Shown: positions 18,106 through 29,067 of the stretch, in pieces
How the letters are laid out: the number at the start of each line of letters is the position of its first letter
Position numbering within the stretch: position 1 is the first letter of the stretch
Assembly: GCF_003030305.1 (NCBI RefSeq)
Contig: NZ_CP023676.1
Coordinates: 1,674,001-1,738,000, forward strand
Direction of reading: 5' to 3'
DNA length: 64,000 nucleotides
Source of the DNA: Cutibacterium acnes
Lineage (GTDB): Bacteria; Actinomycetota; Actinomycetes; Propionibacteriales; Propionibacteriaceae
Position numbers and translations under genes: made by a program
Notes under the pieces: model-generated
What the model was told of the DNA's origin: nothing
Databases searched by the model: none
The model's input: the letters and a program-made list of their open reading frames with translations, nothing else

Positions 18106-21100
18106 CGCCCTGATCGTCGTCGAAGATTGGATCAGCGAGCACTTCTTCACCACCGACGCGCGTAAAGAATCCTTCCAGAAGCTCGTGCTGGACCGCCGCA
18201 AGCAGTGGGACGGCGAGGACGTCCCGACGACGCGGACGAGATTTACCGAGCGGGCCAGCAAACTCGCGACGATGCTGGCCGCGTTGTACTCCGAGGATCT
18301 CGACGAAGCAGCTAGAGCCGAGGCCGCCGAGCAGGCCCACGAGGAGTTGCTGCGCGTGCTCGGGTACTCGACCGGTGAGTTCCGCATCCGCCGCGATGGG
18401 CCAGTGCGATGGTTCTCGACGGCGGGCATCGAGCAGTCGGCGCTGGCCGTTGTCACAGCCCGGCCGGTGGAGACGCCCGACCAGCTCATGGTTAAGGACG
18501 CTCGAACTCTCCCCACACCGTGGCGGCCGTCGGAAGATGCCCCGGACAGCGAGGAGGTGCACTCGACAAGTCGGCTGGTGAGCACCCTGTTTGCTCCCAA
18601 GGAGGGGCCAAGCTTTGCGCTCATCATGGCCGGCCGCTGGCTCGTGGTTGCCGAAAAGGGACGGTGGCCCGAAGGGCGGTACCTGGCCGTCGACGTGCAG
18701 ACCGTCGCCGAGCGGGCTGATCTGAAGAAGGGCGGCGAGGTTGACCGGGCTCTCACCTGCTTGGAGGCGGCCTCCCTGGCTCCCGACGCCGACGGCCACG
18801 TGTGGTGGTCCGAAGCCCTCGACGAGTCGATCAAGCACACCGTTGGGGTGAGCCAGGACCTGCGCGAGGGGGTCCGCGAGTCCATCGAGATCATCGCCAA
18901 CGAGGTCGTCTCACGGCGCCGCGACCGCGGCCTGGAGCCGTTAAGCCAGGACCAGGCGCAGCCGCTGGCCATGCAGTCGCTGCGGTTCCTCTACCGGATC
19001 CTCTTCCTGTTGTATGCCGAGGCCTCCCCCGAGCTCGGGGTGCTGCCGGTGGGAGCCCCACAGTACGATTCCGGCTACTCGCTCGACAGGTTGCGCGAAC
19101 TCGTGCAGGTTCCCCTCGTGACCCAGCGGTCGATGGCCGGCACCCACCTGTACGAAAGCCTGGGCACGCTCTTCCGGCTCGTCGACCGGGGCAACCTGGA
19201 GGATGTCGACGACGCGACGACCGGCCTGAGCTTCCACAGCCTGCGCGCCGATCTGTTCCGTCCCCAAGCGACTGCCCTCATCGACGAGGTGGGTTTGGGC
19301 AACCAGGCGCTGCAGCAGGTGCTGGAGCGGCTGCTACTGAGTAAAGAGCAGCACGGCAGGAAGGGCCGGGAGCGCGGGTATATCAGCTACGCCGAGCTCG
19401 GCATCAACCAGCTCGGCGCCGTCTATGAGGGTCTCATGAGCTATTCGGGGTTCTTCGCCACCGAGGATCTTTACGAGGTGGCCCACGACGGTAACCCGCA
19501 GAAAGGGTCGTGGGTGGTGCCACTGAGCCGGGCCCACGACATTGCTCAGGAGGACTTCGTCACCGTCGTCGACGACCATGGCGCACGACACCCGCGCATC
19601 CACCGGCGCGGCGAGTTCGTCTTCCGCCTCTCGGGCCGGGCCCGCCAGCAGTCGGCCTCCTATTACACCCCCGAGGTGCTGACGAGGTTCACCGTCGGTC
19701 AGGCGTTGGAGGAGCTACTTGACGACACCACCACCGCCGAGGAAATCCTCCACCTGTCGGTGTGTGAGCCGGCCCTGGGCTCAGGGGCGTTCGCCATCGA
19801 GGCTACCCGCCAGCTCGCCGAGCAGTACCTCACCCGTCGACAGGCCGAATTGGGCCGACGCATCGACCCGGAGGACTACCCTGCCCAGCTTCAGCGCACC
19901 AAGGCGTACATCGCCCTACACAACGTTTATGAGGTCGACCTTAACGCGACCGCGGTGGAGTTCGCCGAAATCACCCTGTGGCTCGACACCATGGCCAGCG
20001 GCCTCGACGCCCCCTGGTTCGGCCTGCACCTGCGCCGCGGAAACTCCCTCATTGGGGCACGCCACGCCGTGTATACCCGTGACCAGCTCACCTCGAAGGC
20101 CTGGCTGACCACCCCGCCGACTGATGTTCCTCTCACCGACCTGGCCGCCCGACTGGACGACGACGCAGTGGACCCGACGCAGGCCGACGGCAGCATCCCG
20201 CACTTCCTCGTGCCCGCCGCCGGCTGGGGGTCGAGCGCCGACTCCAAGGAGGCCAAGACGCTGGTGCCGCAGCGCGTCAAAGACGTCAAGGACTGGCGCA
20301 AGCAGTTCCGACGTCGCCCCAGCCGCCACGACGTCACCACCCTCGTGGAACTCGGCCACCAGGTCGAGGACCTGTGGACGATGGCACTGCGTCGGCTCAC
20401 CGTGGCCGAGCAGCAGACGAGCCGCGACATCGCCCTGTGGGGTCGCAACGAAGCTCCCTCGCATCGACAGGTCGTCACCCGGGAACAGGTGGAACAGTCC
20501 CTGGCCGACCCCGACGGCGCCTACCAGCGGCTGCGGCTCGTCATGGACGCCTGGTGCGCCCTATGGTTCTGGCCACTGACCACCCAGGTGGCCCCGCCGA
20601 GCTGGGCCGAGTGGATCGACGCCTGCACAATGCTGCTGGGCGGGCGTCTTAGCCGGGCCGATCGACGCCGCGACGCCCCCATGCTCGGCTCCGCCCAGAT
20701 CTGGGAGGCGCTGGCCGCCCAGGAGGACCTAGCCCTCGCCAGTGCCGGCGCCGCGACCGTCGCGCAGACCCTCGACAAGCACCCGTGGCTGCAAGTGTGC
20801 CGCCAGGTCGCCCGGGAGCAGGGGTTTTTCCACTGGCAACTCGACTTTGCACCGGTCTTCGCCCGGGGCGGCTTCGACCTGCAGGTCGGGAATCCGCCGT
20901 GGGTGCGGTCCATCCTCGACATGGATGCCCTACTCGCCGAGGGCGATCCGTGGTGGCAGTTAGCAGGGAAGACTCCCGAGGACGTTCGCGAACAGCGCCG
21001 CACGGTCACCCTCGCCCTGCCCGGTCTCGCCGACTCGGTGTGCCGAGGTATCACCGATGTATCCGGGACAGGCTCATTCGTCGGGCACGCCACGAACTAT

Positions 21101-22717
21101 CCCATGCTCCAGGGCCTGCAACCCGACCTCTACCGGTGCTTCATGTGCCAGACATGGGCGCACACATCTTCACGGGGCACCATCGGGCTCGTACACCCCG
21201 AGACCCACTTCACCGACGAGAAGGCCGGGCACCTGCGCGAAGAGACCTACCCGCGGCTGCGTCGGCACTGGCAGTTCGTCAATGAACTCAAGCTCTTCGA
21301 CGAGGTGCATGATCTGGTCACCTACGGGGTCCACGTCTACGGCTCGCCCGCGCAACCGCACTTCCTTCAGGCAAGCGCCCTCTACCATCCCGACACGGTC
21401 GTGGGCTCGCTGCGCCACGACGGGTCGGGTGGGGCACCCGGATTCAAGGTCGACGGGCACTGGGATCAGCGTCCGCACGCACAGCGCATCGAGACGGTCA
21501 CCGACGAGACCCTCGCGACGTGGCGAGACATCCTCGATCCCAACCTTGAGGCGCCGCGGCGGACGCGGATGCTCTACACGGTCAACCGGGACGTGGCGGA
21601 GACCCTCCAACAATTGTCCAAAGCACCCCGGCTTGGGTCCCTCAGCCTCCGGTTCTCTCCCGGATGGCACGAAAAGAACGACCGCACCAAGGGCTACTTC
21701 ATCCAGCAGTGGGGAACCCCCGATTCCTGGAACGACGTCATCCTCCAAGGCCCGCACCTTCACGTGGCGACGCCCTTCTACAAGTCGCCAAACCCGACCA
21801 TGAAGCACAACCAGGACTGGTCTGTGGTCGACCTGGAGACGCTTCCTCCCGACGCCATTCCTGTCACCTCGTACAAACCGGCGGGAGACCGTGCCTGGTA
21901 TGACGCCGACTACACCCATTGGGACGGCGACCCGGCCCGTGACCACTACCGTCTGGCGTGGCGCGCGATGGCAGCCAACACTGGTGAGCGCACCCTCATC
22001 CCAGCCATCATTCCGCCTGGCACAGCACACCCTAATGGAGTGTTCTGCGTGGGAGGTGCTGACAATCGGATTCTCACCGCTTGCGCAGGGTTCGCATCAA
22101 GTCTTCTCCTCGACTTCTCTGCTCGTGCCGCCCCCAAGAGCGGCATCTACCAAGCTGTGTTCGACCGGCTTCCTGCACCTTGCCAACGCCATCCACTGCT
22201 GCCAGCACTTCTCCTGCGCACCCTCCGCCTCAACTGCCTTACCGACGCCTACGCCGATTTGTGGGCCGAGTGCTTCGACCCCAGCTTCACGTCGGACTCA
22301 TGGACCATCCCCGACCGTGCCACGACTCCCTTGGGGGATGTCGGCCCCACATGGACGTCGCAGACCCCGCTGCGTAGGGCTGTCGACCGGCGTCAGGCCC
22401 TCGTCGAGATCGACGCCCTCGTGGCTCTCATGCTTGGCATCACCGCCGACCAGTTGTGCACCGTGTACCGCACCCAGTTCGCAGTCCTGTACGGCTACGA
22501 CCATGACCAGTACTTCTACGACGCCCACGGGCGCCTCGTCCCGAACCAGGTGCTCAAGGTGCGGCGGAAAAAAGGCGAGGCCATCACCGAGGCCGAGCGC
22601 ACTGCCACCACCTACCGCTACGACCTACCCTTCCACACCTATGACCGCGAACTCGATATGCACATCGCCTACGTTGAGTTCGAGCGTCGACTGGAGACCC
22701 GAGGAACCGATTCATGA
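18092..22717 (+). CDS. N6-adenine DNA methyltransferase (DrmMI/PglX/Eco57I-like)
   Basis: 1541 residues. The S-adenosylmethionine motif I is C-E-P-A-L-G-S-G-A-F at 558-567, followed by D-L-N-A-T-A-V-E-F-A (motif II/III region) and the catalytic motif IV N-P-P-W at 934-937, which marks amino (N6-adenine) methylation. The first 500 residues are helical and charged, and the C-terminal 450 residues would hold the target-recognition part. Start ATG at 18092, chosen because GAGGAG lies 7 bases upstream; the open frame reaches 17954 inside the helicase gene. The size and layout match large stand-alone methylases of DISARM (DrmMI) and BREX (PglX). Expected role: mark host DNA as self; a restriction role for the same polypeptide cannot be excluded. 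Confidence 0.87.
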   Translation: MPSSDALIVVEDWISEHFFTTDARKESFQKLVLDRRKQWDGEDVPTTRTRFTERASKLATMLAALYSEDLDEAARAEAAEQAHEELLRVLGYSTGEFRIRRDGPVRWFSTAGIEQSALAVVTARPVETPDQLMVKDARTLPTPWRPSEDAPDSEEVHSTSRLVSTLFAPKEGPSFALIMAGRWLVVAEKGRWPEGRYLAVDVQTVAERADLKKGGEVDRALTCLEAASLAPDADGHVWWSEALDESIKHTVGVSQDLREGVRESIEIIANEVVSRRRDRGLEPLSQDQAQPLAMQSLRFLYRILFLLYAEASPELGVLPVGAPQYDSGYSLDRLRELVQVPLVTQRSMAGTHLYESLGTLFRLVDRGNLEDVDDATTGLSFHSLRADLFRPQATALIDEVGLGNQALQQVLERLLLSKEQHGRKGRERGYISYAELGINQLGAVYEGLMSYSGFFATEDLYEVAHDGNPQKGSWVVPLSRAHDIAQEDFVTVVDDHGARHPRIHRRGEFVFRLSGRARQQSASYYTPEVLTRFTVGQALEELLDDTTTAEEILHLSVCEPALGSGAFAIEATRQLAEQYLTRRQAELGRRIDPEDYPAQLQRTKAYIALHNVYEVDLNATAVEFAEITLWLDTMASGLDAPWFGLHLRRGNSLIGARHAVYTRDQLTSKAWLTTPPTDVPLTDLAARLDDDAVDPTQADGSIPHFLVPAAGWGSSADSKEAKTLVPQRVKDVKDWRKQFRRRPSRHDVTTLVELGHQVEDLWTMALRRLTVAEQQTSRDIALWGRNEAPSHRQVVTREQVEQSLADPDGAYQRLRLVMDAWCALWFWPLTTQVAPPSWAEWIDACTMLLGGRLSRADRRRDAPMLGSAQIWEALAAQEDLALASAGAATVAQTLDKHPWLQVCRQVAREQGFFHWQLDFAPVFARGGFDLQVGNPPWVRSILDMDALLAEGDPWWQLAGKTPEDVREQRRTVTLALPGLADSVCRGITDVSGTGSFVGHATNYPMLQGLQPDLYRCFMCQTWAHTSSRGTIGLVHPETHFTDEKAGHLREETYPRLRRHWQFVNELKLFDEVHDLVTYGVHVYGSPAQPHFLQASALYHPDTVVGSLRHDGSGGAPGFKVDGHWDQRPHAQRIETVTDETLATWRDILDPNLEAPRRTRMLYTVNRDVAETLQQLSKAPRLGSLSLRFSPGWHEKNDRTKGYFIQQWGTPDSWNDVILQGPHLHVATPFYKSPNPTMKHNQDWSVVDLETLPPDAIPVTSYKPAGDRAWYDADYTHWDGDPARDHYRLAWRAMAANTGERTLIPAIIPPGTAHPNGVFCVGGADNRILTACAGFASSLLLDFSARAAPKSGIYQAVFDRLPAPCQRHPLLPALLLRTLRLNCLTDAYADLWAECFDPSFTSDSWTIPDRATTPLGDVGPTWTSQTPLRRAVDRRQALVEIDALVALMLGITADQLCTVYRTQFAVLYGYDHDQYFYDAHGRLVPNQVLKVRRKKGEAITEAERTATTYRYDLPFHTYDRELDMHIAYVEFERRLETRGTDS

Positions 22718-25700
22718 GTGAACTCGTCCCCCCGAAGCAGGCGGCCAAGCTCCAGAACGCCCTACTGGACTACCTCACGACAACCTTTGCCCTGTCCGAC
22801 GCCGATGCCCAACGCGCCCTCGATGAGTTCTTGCGCGACCCTGATGAGGGCATCTTTAAAGGGCCTTACCTGCGTACCCGGATGCCCTTCGCACCGGCCC
22901 CAAGGTACTCCGCCGACGAACTCGAGTGGATGCCCGAAAACTTCACCCCGTACGGACACCAGGCCAGAGCCTTCACCCGCCTCAACTCCGCGCTAGGACG
23001 CCCGCGACCGACTCTCGTCACCACCGGCACCGGTTCAGGCAAAACCGAAGCCTTCCTGCTGCCGGTCCTCGACCACGTTATCCGAGCCCGCCGCAACGGA
23101 GTCACCGGCGTTAAAGGGCTCATCCTCTACCCTATGAATGCCTTGGCCAACGACCAGGCTCAGCGTCTCGCCCACCTCATCTCGACTGACAAGCAGCTGG
23201 CCGAGGTCACCGCCGCGATCTACACCGGTGAGAACGGAGCAACCCGCACCATCGTCAGCAAGGACGGTCTCATCACCGATCGCACCGTCATCCGCGACGA
23301 CGCCCCCGACATCCTGCTCACCAACTATAAAATGCTCGACCAGCTCCTGCTGCGTCACGAGGACCAGCACATCTGGCAGCAGTCGGCCGAGTCACTGCAA
23401 TACCTCGTCCTGGACGAGTTCCACACCTACGACGGCGCCCAGGGTACCGACGTCGCCATGTTGCTGCGTCGGCTCGGCCTAGCCCTAAAGTCGTACTGGC
23501 CAGAGCGCGGTAGCAAGGCTGACACGCACACCACCGAGGAGTGGGACCGTCCACTTGGCAAGATCACCCCCGTCGGCACCTCAGCGACCCTGGGCACCAC
23601 TCCTGACATCTCTAAAACCGCGAACCAGAGCTCCTCCGGGGAGCGTTCCGGCGATATGGCCGCCTTCGCCACTACGGTCTTCGGTGAACCCTTTGATACC
23701 AGCTGCGTCGTCACCGAGTTCCGCAAAACCATCGACGAGTGGGCCGGTGACGCACAGAAGCGCCTATGGGATCGAGAAATCGAACCACGCACCATCAACG
23801 CCCTCATCGTTAACGACCTCGTCAACGCCGTCACCCACCGCCCCTCCGATGAGGTGTGCGCGACCCTGCTCACCAGTCTGTACGAGGGAGCCGAGGGCTT
23901 GACCGACCGCGATGACCTCGTCCTACTCGCCAAAGGCCACCCCTTCATCCGGCAATTCTTGGAAGCCACCACCGAGGCCATCCATGTCCGCGACCTCGCT
24001 GACCGGCTGCTCCCGGGAACCTCACACGAAAACGACCCACGCGTCACCTTCCTGCTGGAGCTACTGGGAGCCCTCGGACACCTGCGTGCATTGCCCGACC
24101 GTGACATGCCGAGCACCGAAACCCACCTGTGGATTCGCGAGCTGAGCCGCATCGACCGCGACGTGTCGACTGCCACCCACTTTCGTTGGAGCGACGACGG
24201 CACCGTGCTAGGTCAGACGACCGACGATGGCACCGAGCCTGAGGTTGTTGCCCTGCCAGCGGTCTACTGCCGTCGTTGCGGCCGCAGCGGATGGGGAGTC
24301 CAGCTCGCCAGCACCGGCAATAACCTCAGCGAGAACAACGACAGCATCCGACGGACCCACGCGGCACACGACGGTCGCTTCCGAGCCTTGCTTTCGGCCC
24401 CTCGAGAGGGAGCCAGCGCGGTCGACACCGGCGAGGCGACAGCTTCCTTACGCTGGTTCGACACCGTCAACAGGTGTCTAGATCACCACATCCCCGACGC
24501 CGACAGCCCCAAGTACCGCAACGGCGTCCTACTACCCGTCCTCACCCAGGTGGGCAACGACGCCGACGAAGACGCCAAAGACGACGTCTGCCCGAGCTGC
24601 GGCGCCAAGGACGCCATCCGCTTCCAAGGAGCGGCCATCGCAACCCTGTTGTCGGTATGCCTGTCTACCCTGTTCGGCAGCGATGACTTTGATGAGAAGA
24701 AGGCACTCGTCTTTACCGACTCGGTCCAGGACGCCGCCCACCGCGCTGGATTCATCTCGTCGCGCTCCCACGCCCTGACCCTGCGCACCATTCTCCGCGG
24801 TGCCATCGGTGAAGAGTACGCCACAATTCCCCAGCTGATCCAGGGCGTGCTGGACCAAGCTGGCGACGATCAGTTCAAGCGCTACCGGCTGTTGCCCACC
24901 GAACTCGCCGAACAGAAGAATTTCAGGGACTTCTGGCGCTCAGCCCGCTACCGGAAGGTTCCGAAGAAGACTCTCAGCCAAGTCCGTAACCGCGTCGCCT
25001 TCGACGCTATCCTCGAGCTTGGCCTGCAGAGCCGGTACGGGCGTACCCTGGAACAGACCGGTTCGATCTGCGTCGAGGTGAACGCCGGAACCCCCGCCCA
25101 AATGGCTGCCATCGGTCGCAGCGCCCTGGGACACAGCGAGGACGACTTAGTCGCTACCCTGGCAAGCCTCACCGACGACCAGGTGGTGTCCTGGGTCCGT
25201 GGGATTCTCGAGCGCATCCGCATCCAGGGTGGTATCAACCATCCGTGGCTGCACACCTACCTGGAAGACGACGGTGCGCGGTGGCACCTGTGGGGAGGCC
25301 GCAAAGAACCCGGGATGCCCGCCTTCCCGTACACCCGTTCCGCCCCAGCTTTCCCACGCGTCGGTGGCCAGCACGTCCAGCACCAGCAGCTCGACAATGT
25401 CACCGACGGCCAGAGTTGGTACGCCCGGTGGACTGGACGGGTTCTTGGCGTGTCTGCTGGTCATGGGGCCCGGTTGGTGAGGTCGCTGCTGGAGTGCCTG
25501 CACCGCGGCAGCGTCCTGGAAGGGACAGCGACCAAGGCGCAGGCGACCGTCTACGCGATACCCAACGAGAGGATCATGGTGCGGGCGACCCGCGACGAAG
25601 AATTGCGCGACTCCACCATCTTACTGCGCTGCGACCTGTGTCAGGCGGTACATCCGGGCAGCCCCGCCACCGTGCGTCAGCTCACAGACGCGCCGTGTCT

Positions 25701-28700
25701 CAACGGGAATTGCAGCGGGCACTTGACCCCCGCGCCGATGGCGCCGGACAACTTTTATCGCACCTTCTACAGTGCTGGGGACCCGCGCCGCATCGTCGCC
25801 CGCGAGCATACCTCGATGCTCACGGACAAGCGACGGCTGAAGTACGAGAATGGATTCAAGGACGGCTCAGAGGACCCCTCGGCTCCAAACGTCCTCGTCG
25901 CCACGCCCACCCTTGAGATGGGTATCGACATCGGTGACCTATCAACGGTGTTTTTGTCGTCGCTGCCGCATAGCGTCGCCAACTACGTTCAGCGGGTTGG
26001 CCGAGCTGGCCGAGCGACGGGGAGCGCCCTCGACGTCACCATGGTCAGGGGTCGTGGCGAGCACCTCCCCCGGCTGGGCGACCCCGCGTCGATGATCAAC
26101 GGCCAGGTTCGTCCTCCGGCCACTTACCTCAGCGCCGTGGAGATACTGCGGCGACAATACTTGGCGCACTTGGGCGACGAGCTGGCTCGCGATCCCGACG
26201 CTGCCCATCCGCTTACCTCAAGTGCCGCCATGAACGGGGGGAACGGTGGCTTCCTGGCCTGCCTCGTCGACTATGCCGAGGCCCACGCCGACGAGCACCT
26301 GGACCGCTTCTTGTCCACTTTTGCGTCCCTGCGCACCGACTCCATCGAGAACATTCGTACCTGGGCCTGCCCGGCCAATGGCCCTCGCACCAGCGGGCTC
26401 GCCCAGCAGGTGTTCGCCGCTGCCGGCCGATGGTCGCGCACCCTAGAGGAACTGAGGCATCGACGCGAGACCATTAAGGCGAGCCTGCCCGAACTCCTTC
26501 AGAAAGCGAACATCCCCAACGCTGGAAACGACGACATCCAAGCGGCCAAGGAGGCCGAGACGACGATCGAGTGGATCGGAAAGCTCCTTGGCAAGGCAAA
26601 CCAGGCGTACTGGATCGCGACCCTCGAAGAGTACGGACTCTTCCCCAACTACACCCTCGTCGACGACTCCGTGAAACTCCACGTGAATCTGAGTTGGTAC
26701 GACCCAGACAAAGAGAAATACCGGAGCAAGGCGTCCTCCTTCTCGCGTGGAAGTGCCGCAGCCCTGCGAGATTTCGCTCCCGGAGCCACCTTCTATGCCA
26801 TGGGCCACGCCATTACTATTGACGCAATCGATTTCGGTCGTGATAGTGACTCCATCCGCACCTGGGCGGTCTGCCCCACCTGCGGATACATCGTCGATCT
26901 AGAGCTCGCAGGGAACGCCCCGGCGCAGTGCCCGCGATGCCATCGCCAAGGTATTAGCGACATCGGGCAGCACCTCAAAGTCGTCGAACTGACACGCGCC
27001 TCGGCAGCCATCAAGCGCGACGAGTCACGCATCGACGACACCCATGAAGAACGCACCCAGGCGAGCTTCGCTGTCGCACCGGCAGCCGACATCGACCCCT
27101 CACATATCCGCAACGAGTGGTACGTGCAGCACACCGAGTTTGGCGCTCAATATCTCGACCGAATGGACCTGCGCTGGATTAATTTGGGTAAAGAGACTCC
27201 CAGCGCCCCAAGCCAACATGTGGCCGGCGTCCGATACCACGCTCCCCTCTTCCGCATCTGCGAAGGCTGCGGACACCTCGACCGCACCACCGGGACCAAC
27301 GACCCTTCCGAGCACCGGCCATGGTGCCGCTACCGTAACAAACTCGACGAGCACGTGCGCACAGTCGCGCTCACCAGATCGCTCACCACTCAGGCCGTCG
27401 TCCTGCCGTTGCCGCGCTGGATGGTCGCGGGTGACGTGTTCGCATTGCCGAGCCTACGCGCAGCCCTCCTTCTCGGACTGCGCGAACAGTTTGGCGGAAC
27501 CCCCAACCATCTGGGCGTCATGCCTATTAAAGAGCCTGTTGGCGGTGGAACCCGCGATGCGCTGCTGCTGCACGACCTCGTCCCGGGCGGGACCGGCTAC
27601 CTAGCAGGGTTCAACGACCCCCAGAAGGTGTGGGACGCTCTACGGCACGCCTTCCAGATTGTGCGCGACTGCCCCTGCAAGGACGAAGAACGACTCGCCT
27701 GCCACCGCTGCCTGCTGCCGCTGGCCCCCGCCCACGAAGTGCAACACGTGTCACGCGCCAAAGCCGAAGACTGCCTCAAGGTTCTCATGGGTCTGGTCGA
27801 CGATGACGAGCCTGAAGCCCAGATGACCTGGAAAGTCACCACCAAGGCCCCCAGCACCAATCCCAGTGATGAGTCCTATTTGGAGTCGCGTTTCCGGGAG
27901 TCCTTCATAACCCTCGCGCACAACCTTCACGCTCGGATATCCCAGAGCTATGGCCCCGGCGGCAACGTCATCAACGTGAGCATCGGAAAGGCGAAGTACA
28001 CCCTCCAACCTCAGCTCCCCATGCACGGTTGCAAGCCCGATTTCGTCCTGCGCGGTGGCGACCGCCCAGATTTGGCGATCTTCACCGACGGGGAGACCTT
28101 CCACGCGACCCCGGCGCACAACCGAGTGCGCGACGACGCCAAGAAACGCGCTGCGCTCCGAAGCGCCGGAATTGAGGTACTGGCAGTCACTCTGACCGAC
28201 GTCAAGGCCTTCGACTCCAGACAAATCCCGGTCCCGCCCAGATGGTTCAACTCCTCAGCATCGTCGATGCTAATCGGCACGTACAACTACACGTCCGATG
28301 CCGTGCGGGCTGTCACCGGTGGCCCGTTTGCGCTCTTGGAATACTGGATGAGCGGGAAATCGCTGGACGCTTTGGAAGGATTCGCCTCGGCTATTCCGTT
28401 CTTCTTCTCAACTGGCGAGCCAGACGACCACGTCGATCCATCCATTCCTGCAGATAACCTGCAACAGAGGGGTTTACCCAAGGACAGGACAGCACCCGTC
28501 TGGTGGAGTCAGAACGGCCCCTTGAGCATTCGGACCCGACTACGAGCGAGCAGCCCCCGTCCAGCTACCGACGTCTGCGTTGTCCTTGACGACGACGCCG
28601 TCAGCAGTCCCGACTTCTCGCATGCATGGCACCAGTGGCTAGCGCTGAGCAATGCTCTCATACTTCGACGCCCGCCGGACCAGACGGTGATCCGCGGCAC

Positions 28701-29067
28701 GCAGCCCCTCGAGGAGAGCCCAGCTGAGCCAACACACAGCGTGGGTACGATCGACATCACCCAGACCCCATGGCCCACCGTCATCGAAAACCTTGGCTCC
28801 TCGCTGGCCACACCCGAGCTTCCCGGGCTGCTGGAGGACCTCGCTGCACAGGGGGTATCTGAGCCAACGGCCGGCGAGGAGATCGGTTCGGAGGGCATCA
28901 TGGTTGACTTGGCATGGCCTGAGTCGCGCATAGCAGTAATCTTTGCACCAGAGCCCGACCACGAAGACTTGCTGGCCGAGGACGGATGGACACTGGTGCC
29001 GCCGACAGCACACGACATCACGATGGCGTTAGCCAACACGACCGAAGGGGAAGGACACCATGGCTGA
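22714..29067 (+). CDS. Giant DEAD/DUF1998 helicase with Vsr/DUF559-like C-terminal domain
   Basis: 2117 residues, start ATG overlapping the methylase stop as ATGA. RecA1 has Walker A T-G-T-G-S-G-K-T (Lys110), Y-P-M-N-A-L-A-N-D-Q, Walker B D-E-F-H at 234-237 and G-T-S-A-T-L. A long insertion with zinc-type Cys pairs (C-R-R-C, C-P-S-C-G, C-D-L-C) separates it from RecA2, which has T-P-T-L-E-M-G-I-D-I-G and Q-R-V-G-R-A-G-R at 1093-1100. Further C-P-T-C/C-P-R-C and a terminal C-P-C...C-H-R-C group near 1652-1672 fit the DUF1998/MZB module. Residues about 1720-1835 look like a Vsr/DUF559 nuclease fold (Glu1724, Asp1776, Asp1792, His1797). Related in design to DrmA+DrmB or Druantia DruE. Expected role: ATP-driven sensing or unwinding and possibly cutting of foreign DNA. 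Confidence 0.85.
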   Translation: MSELVPPKQAAKLQNALLDYLTTTFALSDADAQRALDEFLRDPDEGIFKGPYLRTRMPFAPAPRYSADELEWMPENFTPYGHQARAFTRLNSALGRPRPTLVTTGTGSGKTEAFLLPVLDHVIRARRNGVTGVKGLILYPMNALANDQAQRLAHLISTDKQLAEVTAAIYTGENGATRTIVSKDGLITDRTVIRDDAPDILLTNYKMLDQLLLRHEDQHIWQQSAESLQYLVLDEFHTYDGAQGTDVAMLLRRLGLALKSYWPERGSKADTHTTEEWDRPLGKITPVGTSATLGTTPDISKTANQSSSGERSGDMAAFATTVFGEPFDTSCVVTEFRKTIDEWAGDAQKRLWDREIEPRTINALIVNDLVNAVTHRPSDEVCATLLTSLYEGAEGLTDRDDLVLLAKGHPFIRQFLEATTEAIHVRDLADRLLPGTSHENDPRVTFLLELLGALGHLRALPDRDMPSTETHLWIRELSRIDRDVSTATHFRWSDDGTVLGQTTDDGTEPEVVALPAVYCRRCGRSGWGVQLASTGNNLSENNDSIRRTHAAHDGRFRALLSAPREGASAVDTGEATASLRWFDTVNRCLDHHIPDADSPKYRNGVLLPVLTQVGNDADEDAKDDVCPSCGAKDAIRFQGAAIATLLSVCLSTLFGSDDFDEKKALVFTDSVQDAAHRAGFISSRSHALTLRTILRGAIGEEYATIPQLIQGVLDQAGDDQFKRYRLLPTELAEQKNFRDFWRSARYRKVPKKTLSQVRNRVAFDAILELGLQSRYGRTLEQTGSICVEVNAGTPAQMAAIGRSALGHSEDDLVATLASLTDDQVVSWVRGILERIRIQGGINHPWLHTYLEDDGARWHLWGGRKEPGMPAFPYTRSAPAFPRVGGQHVQHQQLDNVTDGQSWYARWTGRVLGVSAGHGARLVRSLLECLHRGSVLEGTATKAQATVYAIPNERIMVRATRDEELRDSTILLRCDLCQAVHPGSPATVRQLTDAPCLNGNCSGHLTPAPMAPDNFYRTFYSAGDPRRIVAREHTSMLTDKRRLKYENGFKDGSEDPSAPNVLVATPTLEMGIDIGDLSTVFLSSLPHSVANYVQRVGRAGRATGSALDVTMVRGRGEHLPRLGDPASMINGQVRPPATYLSAVEILRRQYLAHLGDELARDPDAAHPLTSSAAMNGGNGGFLACLVDYAEAHADEHLDRFLSTFASLRTDSIENIRTWACPANGPRTSGLAQQVFAAAGRWSRTLEELRHRRETIKASLPELLQKANIPNAGNDDIQAAKEAETTIEWIGKLLGKANQAYWIATLEEYGLFPNYTLVDDSVKLHVNLSWYDPDKEKYRSKASSFSRGSAAALRDFAPGATFYAMGHAITIDAIDFGRDSDSIRTWAVCPTCGYIVDLELAGNAPAQCPRCHRQGISDIGQHLKVVELTRASAAIKRDESRIDDTHEERTQASFAVAPAADIDPSHIRNEWYVQHTEFGAQYLDRMDLRWINLGKETPSAPSQHVAGVRYHAPLFRICEGCGHLDRTTGTNDPSEHRPWCRYRNKLDEHVRTVALTRSLTTQAVVLPLPRWMVAGDVFALPSLRAALLLGLREQFGGTPNHLGVMPIKEPVGGGTRDALLLHDLVPGGTGYLAGFNDPQKVWDALRHAFQIVRDCPCKDEERLACHRCLLPLAPAHEVQHVSRAKAEDCLKVLMGLVDDDEPEAQMTWKVTTKAPSTNPSDESYLESRFRESFITLAHNLHARISQSYGPGGNVINVSIGKAKYTLQPQLPMHGCKPDFVLRGGDRPDLAIFTDGETFHATPAHNRVRDDAKKRAALRSAGIEVLAVTLTDVKAFDSRQIPVPPRWFNSSASSMLIGTYNYTSDAVRAVTGGPFALLEYWMSGKSLDALEGFASAIPFFFSTGEPDDHVDPSIPADNLQQRGLPKDRTAPVWWSQNGPLSIRTRLRASSPRPATDVCVVLDDDAVSSPDFSHAWHQWLALSNALILRRPPDQTVIRGTQPLEESPAEPTHSVGTIDITQTPWPTVIENLGSSLATPELPGLLEDLAAQGVSEPTAGEEIGSEGIMVDLAWPESRIAVIFAPEPDHEDLLAEDGWTLVPPTAHDITMALANTTEGEGHHG

